Source of the DNA: Rachycentron canadum
Taxonomy: Eukaryota; Chordata; Actinopteri; Carangiformes; Rachycentridae
Assembly (NCBI GenBank): GCA_038496675.1
Contig: CM076648.1
Location: 18,739,780-18,803,779, forward strand
Reading direction: 5' to 3'
Length of the DNA: 64,000 nt
The notes under the pieces were generated by a model that was not told the origin of the DNA, did not search any database, and saw only the letters and a program-made list of their open reading frames with translations. Numbering within the stretch: position 1 is the first letter of the stretch; every line of letters begins with the position of its first letter. The translations under genes and the position numbers were made by a program. This document shows, piece after piece, positions 13,001-25,800 of the stretch.

Positions 13001-15892
13001 AAGTATGTGTGTGTTCTCCATTGCAATTGTAAGAAACATTTAGGGGAAAATTCATTTTATTCTGGGGTACTTACTAAAAAATACAAGTCATCTGGACCCG
13101 ATGTTGTTATTGCTGAATACATTACAAGACAGAAAAAAGTTTTTCTACAAGAGTCAGAATTCCCTGCTTGTTGTAAAATTCATCTCATCTCCTCCTCCTA
13201 ATTATGTTGTGTTTCAGCAAGCTTCAGTTAGATACGCTCCTTTCCCTTTGATGATGTATGGAGACGTGCATTGTTGGGTTTTCTGTCAATGAGCAGCTCA
13301 GAATAAATCAAGAGACGGTATCCCGTTCTGTAGGTGTTTTGTTTTCCAGACCTGCAACTCAAAACCTTGTTAGACAAAGTGAACTTTTCCTCACTATTGA
13401 TAAAACTTGAAGCTTGTCTCTTGTCGTTGACTTTAGTGAATAAATAAAGTTTTGATTAGCTGTAGATTAAAATTGCTTCCTGTTACCGTTAAGATTTATC
13501 TGGCTCATTTAGCCTGCCTCATTATGTTCCTCATACCCTCACAGGACACAAGATTTGGGCAAATAAACCTTTTCATATCAAACACAGACACTGACTTTAA
13601 GCTACAACTTCAACTGCAGTTTTCCAGCTTCTCATAACCCTTTTGAAAATGCTTATCTTTGATTCCCCAGAGGCCTGTCATGGTATATGGGCTTTCTTCC
13701 TGTTTTCCAAGTAGGTTGAAGTTGCAAATGTGGTTTCCCAGTGATCACACTGCCCCATCTCTTATTATGTAACCGGAGTTTAGACTTTGGCTGCAACCAG
13801 TTGCATCAGTGTTTTGTTTTGCTTGTCTTTCAGTGTGTGTGTTTATCTGACTGCAGTTTGACCGCTACTCATGGTATTAATAGAGTTTTTCAGGGAAATG
13901 ATTCCAGGAGGAGATAATGTGGATGTTTTAGAAAAAAGAAATTAAATTTAGTTGAGAGCGAACCTGCCCCTTAGCCGGCCATCAACCCCTCTTACCCCTT
14001 GGTTTATCGCAATCTCCAGTACAGTCTTCTCCCCCTGCCCTGCTCTGCTGACGGTGGATGTTTGTGTGACTGAAAGCAGATGGTTCGCCATTTTGTCCAA
14101 CAGTAGAGCTGAAGCTAAGCCCTCCCCTATAGTTTCTATGATGGGGATAAAAAAAAAAAAAAAAGCTGTTTTGGCTCTGATAGGATGCTGCAGGACCTTC
14201 AAGCCCATTCAGTTCTCTCCTCCGATAGAGAGCGGCTGAAGATGGTCTGTTGACTGGAAAAGAGCCAGGCTGAGGTCTGGAAGACCTGCCCAGCCCCCAC
14301 ACACACCAGCAGCGCAAAGCAGAGATGATTAAGCATGCTATGGTGCCTCTGGTCTGCAGGAGTGACGAATTCCCCCACTGCTACTCCTTTCTGGTCTCGC
14401 TCCATCTGTCATGTACACCATCGGTAAAATACGTTTGCTGGGGTCACATTCTGCCCAGTATGTACACTGGGCTGCTCTAAATGTATTGATTTCCTAAAAA
14501 TCAGCTGGGTACCTCAGTCTAATTTAAAACCACTCTTTGCTGCTACGAGTTAGAGCTGAAAATAGGTTGGGCTGGACGGTATATGTTATTCCTCACTGCT
14601 GTTTATTCTCTTGACTCTCACATCCACATCCTGCCTGAAGGGATTTTTAAAACAAAATATTGTATGCTTGAGCACCAATAAAGTTTGGTATCCCGAAATT
14701 TTACTTTACTTGCACCTATTGTGTCTGTGGCTGTAAAAATGTCACTGTTGAAGCCATGAGAGGATGTCAGCAAAATGTCGAGAGATTAAAATGTTTTTGT
14801 CTTTAGTGAAAGGACCTTGGGAATCAATCTGGGCTTGATGCTTCAGTCAGAGTGGCCAAGGTCCAGCACTGTCCAGCACTGTCCGCTGAGACTGAATGTG
14901 GGCACTCTTTCCCCTTTCTCTTAGTCTTCTCCACGAGGGACGACGATTGCACAGCTTAGTTGGAATACTACGTTGTCTTGCATTTATACCCTCATGTTAA
15001 AGTGGAAAATATCTATTCAACGCAGTCATTTTCTGTGTTTTGCTGTAATAGTTTGTGCTTTCAAGAGAACTAAGTGCACTGAGGACAAGCAGCCATATTG
15101 CCACCGTAATGGGCCACACATTACATTGCTTCCCTCTTTGGATCTCTCACAAGGGACTTGGTGCCGCAAGGTAGAGAAATTACCTCCCAGCAGTTAAATA
15201 GCTCAACCACTGACATAGCATCTCTCGTCCTCTCTCTCGTTTTCTGTCTTTCTCTTTTTCCATCTCTTTCTGCTCTCGCTCTCCCCTGGAGACGTGCCAT
15301 TTCCTTGGAAGAGAGCAGGCATATTTTAAACTGCATTTAACATTCAGACACTTATTTCACTCCATTCGTTGCATTATTAAAATACCTTTATACCTCCTTA
15401 ATTATTTTTCTAGCTCTCCCCATCCCTGCAGAACTGATAATTGGTGTTATTTATCTAAACAATACCACTGCGTGACTCTTAGGGTGGGAGCGCTTGAATA
15501 ATGGATGAGGAGAAATACTAAGCAATTGCACTTACTCTGACTTTGGCGCTATCCATGTCAGAGCAATGTTACCATTTATGCTGGAGAAAAAGGAAATGGC
15601 AACCATGTTCCAAAGTGTTTACGCCTTCACTGCTCCCTCTACTTATAATACAGCAAGACGTGATATTAACTTGCCGGGGAGGCTAGACTGGGTTAAATTT
15701 GTCAGTTCCTCTTGTCCAATTCCAGCGGGGCTTGTGGTTCCATAATGAAAAGCCTCTCGGAGTCTCTGGGACAGACTGAGGCTCGGTGGCTGAAATGAAA
15801 GAATGAACAAAAAGATGTTTTGCTTCTGCAACACTTCATTGAGTGTTTGGGCCACTTGCACTCCTGTAGTGTACTTTCATTTCAGCCACTAG

Positions 15893-15896
<4 letters not shown>

Positions 15897-15933
<37 letters not shown>
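15897..15933. repeat. poly-T tract (37 nt), longest homopolymer in the window
   Basis: A run of 37 T with no interruption, about 560 bp before exon A. Its length may be unstable in real genomes or in sequencing. Confidence 0.95.
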
Positions 15934-15934
<1 letters not shown>

Positions 15935-16489
15935 TGTGAGTGTGTGTTAAATGTGCCAGCGAAGTTGATGACGTCCTAGGAGATGCGATTTTGCAGTCAC
16001 TTGTCTTGCGGCTGAACTCAAGTAGCTGTTAGCAGTCCCATGTGTTCAGTCAGTGTTTTACTGCTTCTTTTTTTTTTCTAAATCCTCTTCTGCAGATTAA
16101 ATGCAACAGTGTTCTTGTAAAAGTCATTTGCACTCATCTGTGTGAGCAGCTACATGCACTTGGCTCAGTGTTATGTTTAGTAATACATCACAACAGGTCA
16201 TGATGGCACTTTTAAGAGCATCTGCAGTGAGCGTTAGATTTACACTTAGAGTTAAATTCCACTGATGCAAAGCAGACAAGCTGAAATTACAATCAGATGA
16301 ATAATATCAACATTAGCATCAGCTGCCGTGAACACGGACTAGATCAGTTGTTTGACATTCATAAGATTTTCATTTGATGTATTGCTCGTAGCTGCTCAGG
16401 TGTGAGTGGCCCTGTTCACGCAACATTACGTCGCGTCTGTGTGGAGCATCCAGCTAAAATCTCCGTTCTCCCCACTTGTCGCCCTCTAG

Positions 16490-16813
16490 GCTCAGCAGTG
16501 CAGCCCTTCATCCCCTTCTGGTTCACAGTGGAGCCCCAGGACACACTGGCCATTCGGGGCAGCGCGGCTTTGCTCAACTGCTCGGCCCACAGCAATGCAG
16601 CCACGCCGGCACGCATAGAGTGGAAGAAAGACGGCACCTTCATGAGTCTGGTTTCAGACGAGAGACGACACATACTCCCCGATGGCACGCTGTTCTTCAC
16701 CCACGTGGTCCACTCCAAGCACAATAAGCCTGATGAGGGCACCTATCAGTGCATTGCCACCATTGAAAACCTGGGATCTATTTCCAGCCGGACTGCACGT
16801 CTCTCTGTAGCAG
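16490..16813 (+). CDS. neo1: neogenin, exon encoding Ig domain 1 (exon A)
   Basis: This is an internal coding exon of 324 nt (108 codons), phase 1 at both ends. It encodes the first Ig-like domain of neogenin, a single-pass cell-surface receptor for netrins and RGM proteins used in axon guidance, adhesion and BMP signalling. The acceptor follows a pyrimidine tract ending CTCTAG; the donor is CAG/GTGAGT. The N-terminal part reads [19 protein letters not shown]. It is followed by the B-strand cysteine in LLNCSA (also an N-C-S sequon), the core tryptophan in IEWKKDGTF, and the motif [14 protein letters not shown] with the second disulfide cysteine. The close is [12 protein letters not shown]. 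From memory, human neogenin is almost the same across EWKKDGTF and [11 protein letters not shown], where DCC differs. The last base is the first base of a glycine codon completed by exon B. The frame stays open upstream of the acceptor by chance, so the acceptor rather than a start codon defines the left edge. Confidence 0.96.
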
Positions 16814-19109
16814 GTGAGTGTTGGCAGATTATCACCTTAGCTAATAGACTTTTACCACATCCTGTGCTCCTTTAATGCCATGGTCAAAAACACAGTTGTA
16901 ACTGATGTTCATGGTTAATTGTTTTGACAATTCAACATTAACCACAAGCGTATGTGAAGAACTGAGATAAATTATTTAGAAAATTCTGCATGCTTACCTG
17001 CAAAAGAATTATACCCCCCTCATCCACCTATGCACGAGTTGGCTCAGCTTGCACTGGCTAATAAAACCTCTCAAGGACTGCTTGCCTGTCCTTTGCTGAT
17101 GGTTGATTGAGAAATGAATACACACTGTAATTGTTAGTGACCTCACCAAACTCCCATCTTACCTCTAAAGTGCTCAATGAGTTCAAATAGTTGAATAAAC
17201 ACAATGGTAGAGGAAGACATAGGAACTGTATATACACGCTTCAGTCTTTGTTTATTCATCACATGTCAACGTCACAGATTTTCCTACTTACCTATTAAAA
17301 AAAGATTCCTTTATGAAACTGTTTCTTTGAAGCACCAAATGCACACGCATAATATATGTTAGTGTGAAAAGGTTCTTTAGTTGTTTTCACTTGTTTTTTT
17401 TTTTTTTTTGTCCTTGAATTGCTCAGCCATTTGTGCTTTCTCTTCTATGAATTCCTTCACCTTGCTGGAGCCTGAATGTGTTGCCCTACTGGATAAATGC
17501 TTGTAAAAGGGTCTGTTTTTTTTTTCATTACGAGTCCTACGATGTGACCTTGTTCGGTTTGGGAACAGTAAGTGACATGGGATTATTAGGTGTTTTGAGT
17601 CAAGCCGTGCCCCGAAATTCAATTTGCAGCTGGAGGAGCCACAGAATGCATTTACGGTGGCTTTCAGCTCAGCAGTGCTCTGCTGAGATTTTAAGACGCT
17701 CGAGAGAGGCCTCTTGTTGACAATGGGATAGTACAGTATAAGCCTCTCGGATACCTTGGAGTGCCTGTGTGAAGTTACTGTCTGGCGTTGTTGCTTTTCA
17801 TAGGCTTTTGAATCACAAATTAATGAGGCAACACATTTCCATTGGAGAGATTTTTCCTTTATCACTCATCACAAAAAAGGGAATATGAGTTTATTTGAAT
17901 GTACAAATAATATACTTTCCTTAGTATTAACATGTCCCTTAGCCATTTTTATCAAATCTATGTTGATGTTGATGTGATGGTAGATAATTAATGCCTGCTT
18001 TGCATACGTGGTTGTTGTAGCTTGTATTACTCCACCTGACCTCATGGTCACCATGGTAATTCAGTACAGCAAATTGGCACACAGTAAAGGAAACAGAAAC
18101 ATGGGCCAGGGGTTTCTGTTTGTCATGTGTTAGTGAAATGTTGTGCATGCATCTTTTCAACCATCGCTGGACTTGTGAGGTGGAGGTTGTACCTGCACTT
18201 TTTACAAGCAACAGGTTTTAGGAGTAGAAATGAATACAGAGTTATTTCTAAAAGGACAATTAATTCAATTTCTGGAGAGTTTTCATAATTTAATGACATT
18301 TTAAAGAGTCTACAACAAACCTTGTTGCCTTTGTCTCACATTTACAAATTCACTGTTATTGTCTCTAAATGATCAATCTGTACCAACTGAATATTTTTCC
18401 ATATTTGTCTTAATATATTTTAATCCTTTTAAATTCAGTCAGATTATTTTAAAGTGAGGAAAGACGAACGCTGCCCCAACACCTCCAATCGCACTGATAG
18501 AGATGTAATGTCAGTTTAGGGTTGCAAAAGAAACAATCTTTTGCCCTCTGACACACTCCTGCTCTAGGCACTAAACAGATACACTGCCGGGGAAGTTTCA
18601 CAAGGAAAGTTGCCACTATTTTCTTCCTTTTTGGTTGTTTTGGCAGCTTCCCCTGTGCACTGTGATGATTACGACAGGGTGACACTGCATATGCGTGATG
18701 CTCAAGCTGCAGTTACAGGTGACAAATGACCAACCTGTGAAACGTTTTAGAAGATAGTGTTCTCCATAAAGACACTCGTCTTCATGGCGTTTTGTCAGGA
18801 GCTGGAGGCGGCACTAGATTTGATGGGATGTGATTCACCATGCAGGAGAAACCCTGCAGTCGACAGTCCATCCCATCCCAGTGCTTCATCAATACCTGTC
18901 ACTACAGCTGCATCGTTCCTCTGCCAAGATGTGGTCTGCAATCAGCCCGGCTCATGGCCAGTGGAATATACCTGGGTCAACCATGATGGGATGTTAGGTT
19001 CAATCAGTTTCTACTTGAAAAGTGGAACAGGTGAAATCTGTCAGCTGTTACTGACACAGACACACACACTTTTCACGTGGAAATTCTTAGACGTAAAGGC
19101 TTCAACCAT

Positions 19110-19139
19110 TGTGCGCGCGCGCGCACACGCACACACACA
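19110..19139. repeat. alternating GC/CA tract
   Basis: A strictly alternating purine-pyrimidine tract. It begins with an 18-bp perfect palindrome at 19110-19127 (TGTGCGCGC core) and then passes into CA units. Confidence 0.93.
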
Positions 19140-22100
19140 TTAAGCTGTTGCATTTATGGTTCTACTTACTCACATACACACATGCACAACCACCAATGTA
19201 TCTCCAGCTTGCTGGCAGGTGGCCAATAAAAAGGTTAATTGCGGTGTAGAGAGAGCAGGCCATTAGGCCGGCATCAGACCCAGGAACGGTGGTACAGGCG
19301 GGGGTGGAGTGGGCGTGACCTCTGAGATGTAATGATGGAATGAGTCACGGGTGGCTAGCGTGGCAGGGAGCATATCTGACAAATGCAAGGTATTATATCA
19401 GGGATTGATTGCCAGGAGACGTGGGGCTCATTCTTCTCAAGGAAACACCTCCACTTCTACACACAGCTGCCATTGCCATCAAAGCCTCGGCGGTTCACTT
19501 CTCGGCTTCACCTCTTTGACTCGCCAGCCCCCTGCTCTCTTCAAGTTCCTTCAGCTACGTTCACGTGCGCAGAATGCATTTGTAATCATGATATGATTCG
19601 ATGAGTAGCACAGGATCCGTGCGAATACCAAGTTGTATGATTTTGCTTGTAGGTGTAATGATAACTTGATTAATCAGCAAGTTGAGCACCAGAGAAATAA
19701 GTCATGTGAAAATACACAACGGTTGTAACACCTCACATGTTAACCTCCCTTTGTCAACGCACCCACGGCCCATTAAATATTTATTTCCTGATAAACTGAT
19801 ACCACTGTGACTGTAACTTATGACCCATTTGTGAGTTATGAAAAGAAAATAATTAATCCAAGTCCAAACATTTGTCAGTATATCATGATTTTTTTTTTTT
19901 TTTTAATATCTGACTTTCCATTACTAACACGATGAATGTTTAACTTTTATGGTCTGATTGTAAAACTACAACCGTTATTCTTTTTTTTTTCTTTTTTCTT
20001 TTTTTTAGGACAATCATTGTTTTCACAAACTGCCCAGCTTTGAAGTCGCATTCATTTACACATGCTAACATCTCTCTCTGCCTTGTGTTCCTTCTTTTTC
20101 TCCTGCTTTGTCATCCATCTGCCTGCTGTGGAAACACAAGCAGATGCAGGGGTAAAAAAAAAAAAAACAGGGAGGAAGGGAGGAGGAGTGTGGCCTTGTA
20201 GGCCCAATCTTGCGTATTCGGTTTGAGTCTCTGTAAGAGAAAAGGAGGGGCAGAAGAATTACAGGGCAGAGAGCGGGCGAGGCGGTATACAGCAGTGATA
20301 GCCAGGACACAGAGCGAGACGCGAGTAATGAGAAATCCCATCTTAACTGTCTGCTGTTCCCCCACACAGCTGTCCCTCCGCCCATCGGCACACTCTCAGC
20401 TCAGCCCTCCCTAAAAATTGCTTGAGGTGAGCTCCACCTCACCACCACTTAATGGGGAAACCTCCCAATAGGAAAATGGAGAATTCGTTTAGCCCTTTAT
20501 GTTTCTCTCTCCCCCTATGCTGCCTTTTCTTTGTTAGGTTTCCTTTGTGACCTCTTGATATGTAGATAAGACCCTTATCTATTAAAATAAAACACCTTTT
20601 TGTTTTAGCTTTCCTCTATTTCGGCCCTATGCGCTTCTCTCTGTCTTTAGTCTTTTTTTTTTTTCTCTCTCACCTATCGGCCACTGTGCTATATAAAGAT
20701 AAGCAAAGCCACTTATCACTTTGCTTTGATATCATGTTTCACTGAAATCTAATTTCTCCCTCGCCATAGTCGTAGAAATTGTAAAACGAACACCAACACT
20801 CCTCATGTGTCATGTGTGTCGCCTCATATTTAAGCGTGCTCATCCTTTGATAGAGTCGGACGCCCTTTGAAGGATTTAGGGGTGTTGGCAGAATCTTTAA
20901 TCCTGTTTTTGATGTATTTTAATCTTTTTTTTTTTTTTTTTGGTGGCAGGTGAAAAGGGATGATTTCGTCACTATTGCACTGGGAGTCCTTTGTGGTACA
21001 GTCGGAGACACTTGGCTGGACATATAGTCGACTAATTAAGTTGGCATCTTTACAGATCATGAAATACTTTGTGTTAACAACATTAAATGGATGTCATTGA
21101 AAAGTAAAGACATTCCGTCGGGATAAAAACATCATAATATCCCACATGTACTAAGGTTGCCATGATTAGCAAGATTTTCTGAAAATGTGTCTTTATGTGT
21201 GGCTCTTTGGTATTGACTACACTCAATCAGATCCTTCTTTTAGTGACTGAGATGAGCAAAATGGAAATGCTGCAAACATGAATATGTACGCAGCCTCGTG
21301 AGCCCTGTACAGTTCTAATTTACAGTGTAGGTGTTTAAAAGTTGCTGCATTGAGATAACATCCAATTAAACCATTATGTAACAACAAGTTTGTTCAAGCA
21401 CAAGCTGTCACTCTGCAGTCCTGAAAGACAGACCAGTGCGTCGCCCTCCTCACATATATACCGCGGTTTGCCTGTAATTTGTTTTGCTTAAACTCAGCTC
21501 ATTATATTCAGTTTTTGCTGGGGCTCTTTCAAGAAGTCCAGCCATTTGTGGTGCTGTTGAATTGTAATGAATTATGTTGATTGTTGAAAATTGTATTGTG
21601 TTGCATTTAAAAATGTTTCAATCTTTTATCAGCTGCCGTCTGTGTCACACCTCATATCCTTTCCTCTTATTCTTTCGTCTTTCTTTTATATACAATGCGT
21701 TTCATCTCACTGGATCTCAAGTTAGAAATAGTACTATAGCCTCCTACTTATATAACTGGCCCAGTGACCTACACCTCAGAAACACCACTCTTGAGATTCC
21801 TTCATATGCCAATTAGAGTATTCAGAATCAGTGGGTCTACATGCACTCAAGCATCCTCATGACCGTCGGCTCTCTGCAGTTACCCTCACTGCAATTTCAT
21901 CATGTAAACAGGAAACCTGGTTGTTGTTTTCTGGTTATGCTCTTCAGGAGGTCATGGGAAATACAGACATATAAACATGATGTCATGGCCAAAAGAAAAT
22001 ATGAAACAAAAATAAAAACATCTTGATGTTAAAAAAGAAAAAAAGTGTGTGACACCTCACTGCAGATATGTTTGTATAATTGTCCAAATTGCCTTTAAAT

Positions 22101-22654
22101 CAAAACTTAAAATAGGTCTTTGAACCTCAGCTTCACTTGTTTTGATACTTATAGCCTAACCTCAGATCATCTGCCTTAACCTGACTTCTGCCTGTAATGT
22201 GGATCTAGTTCCTTGTAACTAACTGCAACTCATAATGTTTCATTATGAATTAATTGAGCAATTATTTTCTTGATTAATTGTTGTGTTGTGTCTACAAAAT
22301 GTCAGAAAAAAAGTCATTTCCCACAGTCCAAGACATCTTCATGTGTCCAGATGAGTGAGAAGCATGAAACCTTCACATGCGAGAAGCTGCCACCAAATGA
22401 CTGTACCGATTGTTCAGTTCTGAAAATCTTGTCTCGACTAACTGTTGTAGGTGTAAAAATTTACCTCTTTGAAACACGCACACACACACAACCCAACAAA
22501 GGCAACCTTATCTCTCAGGCTGATCTGGTTCCAGCGACACACACAGATAGAGCCTGATCAGATGATGTCTGCCCATTCACAAACACTTGTTCTCTTGAGC
22601 ATGAAGAGACTGAGCTGTGTTCATTCATCCTACTCATTCAGCAGGTCTTTTCGC

Positions 22655-22672
22655 ACTACTACTACTACTACT
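22655..22672. repeat. (ACT)n trinucleotide repeat
   Basis: Six ACT units in a row. Confidence 0.95.
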
Positions 22673-22840
22673 CTGTCTTTCTTTTATTTCTCACTCTCTC
22701 CTTTGTCTTGCGCCCGATGTCCTTTCTCTCACTGAATCAACCTCCTGTCCTTTCTTTTTATCTTCTTTACTACGACTCTCTGTCCTCCATGTTCTCTTTA
22801 TTATCCTTTCAGACCTCTCTGCTGCTCCAACACTGGCGAG

Positions 22841-22860
22841 CGCGCACACACACACACACA
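22841..22860. repeat. short (CG)/(CA)n tract
   Basis: CGCG passes into CA units and ends in a short A run. Confidence 0.9.
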
Positions 22861-25800
22861 AAAACTCCCCCATTTTGCAGTTCCACCGTGGCAGCACCTG
22901 AGTCATGTAGCGCCAAAATGGCAAACAAACAGTAATAAATCTCAAAAACAACAATGAAAAAAATTCTCAAAGGAACCCCCCAGAAACAAACACCTCGACC
23001 ATGTCATTGTTTTCCGCTAAAAAATGTGATCTTTTGTTTTGTGGATGTGTGCATGTGAGTCTCGACTCTGTCCCTGCCAAAGCCGGCTAAATTCAGTTTT
23101 CACTTGTCATCTACAGCAAGTCGACATTTTTCACACATACCCCCGGAAACTGTGCTTCAATAAGGCGCTCTTCTCTAGTCATTAGTTGTAGTTTGGACGA
23201 GGTAAATATGTTGACACACCGCGTGTCTGCTCAAACACAGTTAGGTGCTGTGTATGAATAATTTTAACACCATGTCGCAGTGCTGTATTTTAAATGGCCC
23301 TATAGCCTGTCATGCAATCCAGGAGTCTCTGCACGAACATAAAATAGTAATTTGATCAGCGTCTCACTGCAGCATCGCAGGAATTCTTGCCCAACTTGGA
23401 TAACAGCTGTGAACAAATGGCTACATTATACTTGTTTAGTTGTCTGACAACAGAAACGACTAAGAGAAAAAAAGGTTGTGACAATACAACGCAATATAAG
23501 TGATTGTGGAGAGCAGGAGATGACTGAATGGAGGTTTGTATTGCTGAGAGTGAGAGGAGTCGACATCCTTGTTGTTTGCCAGGTAAAACGGGAAAAAGAA
23601 AACGAGACTGTTTGTCTTCCACTGTAGATGGAGAACTTTGGCAATGATCCATAAAATCCCTGCATAAATTGGGTTATTTCGCAAAAGTTAAGTGTTTTTT
23701 TTACATTGACATTATACAGTATGTTTTACCTTATCACTGCCCATGTAGATATATGCGTGTCCAGGTTGAAGACACTTCCCCTTTATGACCAATTACGTGC
23801 TGCCTTGCTGCTGAGTGCCTGGGTCGTTGCCATGACGAATGGCTCCGACCCGGAAGCAGGGTCAGGGTCACAGCGGTGTTCTATTACCCTGATTTCCATC
23901 TGTCTCTGCCACATGTAAGGAGGCAACCAGATAGGAGAGGCTGCAGCTAAAGCAGAGAGGAGAGACAGTTGTAAACGCTGCACTTCTGCCAAGGTGCATG
24001 AATCATATGCTGACCTGAAAAATGAAAACATTCAGTTAACCTTGGAGCACAAGTAGTGAAAGAGGAAAAGAACTGAAATGCTGTTGAGAGGGGGAATAAA
24101 AAAAAAAAGTCTTTTTGAGCGGTTTGAGCCAGCTGTAAAGCTGAGGCTGTGAAGGAGACAGAGAAACAGGACTCGCACAGAGGATAAGAAAAAATGATGA
24201 GGGAAATTTTGGTTGAGGTTGGGGCTGTAGGGAAAGATCCATCTTTTTCTCTCACTCTCTCTGGAGGACGGCAGGAGAAAATTGTCGACAGGGAGTCTGT
24301 TGGGCTGAAGGTAGATGACAGCCTCCATTTTACGTGTATTCACTGACTGATTAGGTCCTCTGGGTAGGTGGAGAGGCTGATGGAGACAGCCCTATCTCTA
24401 CTCTCCAGACACCTCAGTGCCTGGTGTGTGTTTCTGTGTGTGCGTGGGAATGTACACCCAGGCGTTTAATTGTCTCTGTATGTTTCAAAAATTCTCCCAC
24501 TGTGTATGACATGTCATCTTTTAACAAGAGCTTTATCCTGATTGTAAATTCAAAGCGGGGCACCGAGGCAAGGTTGCTTCTACATAAGTTAACAGCTGTG
24601 GGCTCTGCCATGTCGTTCTTAAACCTGAGAGCCACTGTGGTGGACAATGTGTTTTTATTAGGATTTCATTTTCTTTTAAATGTTAACGTAAAGTTTACAA
24701 TTATGTGTAATTATCATCAGTTTTAGTTGTTGAATATATAGCAAGAAAGCCAGAAACTCAGGTTGTGAGCAGAGCTGCAGACCCGGGTCAGATTACCCGT
24801 GTTGACAAATTCACTCCAGCTCTTAGGTTATGTCAACACTATTATGTTAATCACAGAGTTTTTGAGCCCCAAAGAATGCTGCGTTGTGGGCTGGACGGGC
24901 AAAAATGGAGACCTTTGTAGACGTTGTCACACCCGGTCGCTCCCTGATTGGGTCTAATCAGCCTCGACTACCAGTAGTGAGGGCAACATGGGTGAAGAAT
25001 TACGAGTCTTACAGACCTTTGTTGTTTTTCCTAGCAGCTGTTATTCACTCAAAGTTTTTTCTGCAACTAATCAGCTAGGTACAACTGAGAGTAGACAATG
25101 TGCTCCCCCCGGCTCGTGCGTTGTTAATGGTCATGTAGGCATGTGTTTTCAGGCGTCTTAGTATGGACTAAGTTTCTGATTTGGTGCTAAAACACTCATC
25201 TGCACTGAGGTTGTTTTAATTTCAAAGCAGTGTTTTAAAATGGATACGCAGTAGTACGGATGTAGCCTTGGGTTGTGTCTCAGTATGAGAAGAGGTTTTA
25301 AGACAACATTGGAGTTTAGTGTGAGCCAGGACAGATTCACAGGTTCCACCAACATCTTTATCATTAAGGCACTAGTTAAGTGGATAAAGATAGAAAATAG
25401 ACCAATTCCCTTGTACAGTCATATCTTCACAGTTTTTTAAGATTCAGATGGAGTTTGTCACAGTGCCTGTGCCAGACTGTGTGCTACTCCTCAGACTGTT
25501 TGGAAAAAAAAATCCAAATACCAGGAGACATTTTCTTCTTGACAATTAAACTGTATTTAGAATTTCAAATTCAAGTGCACTGTCCAATTGAACTGAGACC
25601 ATTTCCAGCCTGTTTCTGCACCATGCTTTGGCTGGTGCAGTTAATGAGAGTGATAATTGACTGCTGCAGTCAGCAGATGAAGATAAACTCTCAGTGCATA
25701 ATGACTTCCCTTACTTGCTCTTCTCCTCTGTGTTTTCAAGGCCACTGCTCCCCACTTCGCACCTCAGCTCCCCAACCACCTGAACTTCTCCTCACAGCTG

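Larger units (their letters stand above)
1..16489 (+). other. neo1: intron (or upstream flank) before exon A
   Basis: There is no convincing coding sequence in this stretch. Exon A begins in phase 1, so an upstream coding exon with signal peptide exists, but I could not find a signal-peptide-like frame with a phase-1 donor here; most or all of this stretch is probably intron 1. Contents are three (CA)n arrays within the first 3.5 kb, an (AT)n/(GT)n tract near 6.87 kb, long poly-T runs, and a short structured repeat near 8.2 kb. A minus-strand open frame near 12 kb is discussed as a finding. The pyrimidine-rich stretch at about 16460-16487 is the exon A acceptor tract. Confidence 0.75.

Noticed and set aside
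14861..14884. Tandem GTCCAGCACT repeat
   Set aside because: Only about 2.4 copies of a 10-bp unit; too small to mean more than slippage.
1..16400. Search for the first exon with signal peptide
   Set aside because: No open frame with a hydrophobic leader and a phase-1 donor could be supported, including the ATG at position 1.
17377..17865. 162-codon minus-strand open frame
   Set aside because: It ends in a poly-Lys run from a poly-T tract, has no recognisable motif, and lies in an intron. I take it as chance.
18757..19143. 128-codon plus-strand open frame
   Set aside because: The end is made from the GC/CA repeat and the rest has no family pattern or splice support. It is not an extra Ig exon, because exons A and B already join in matching phase.
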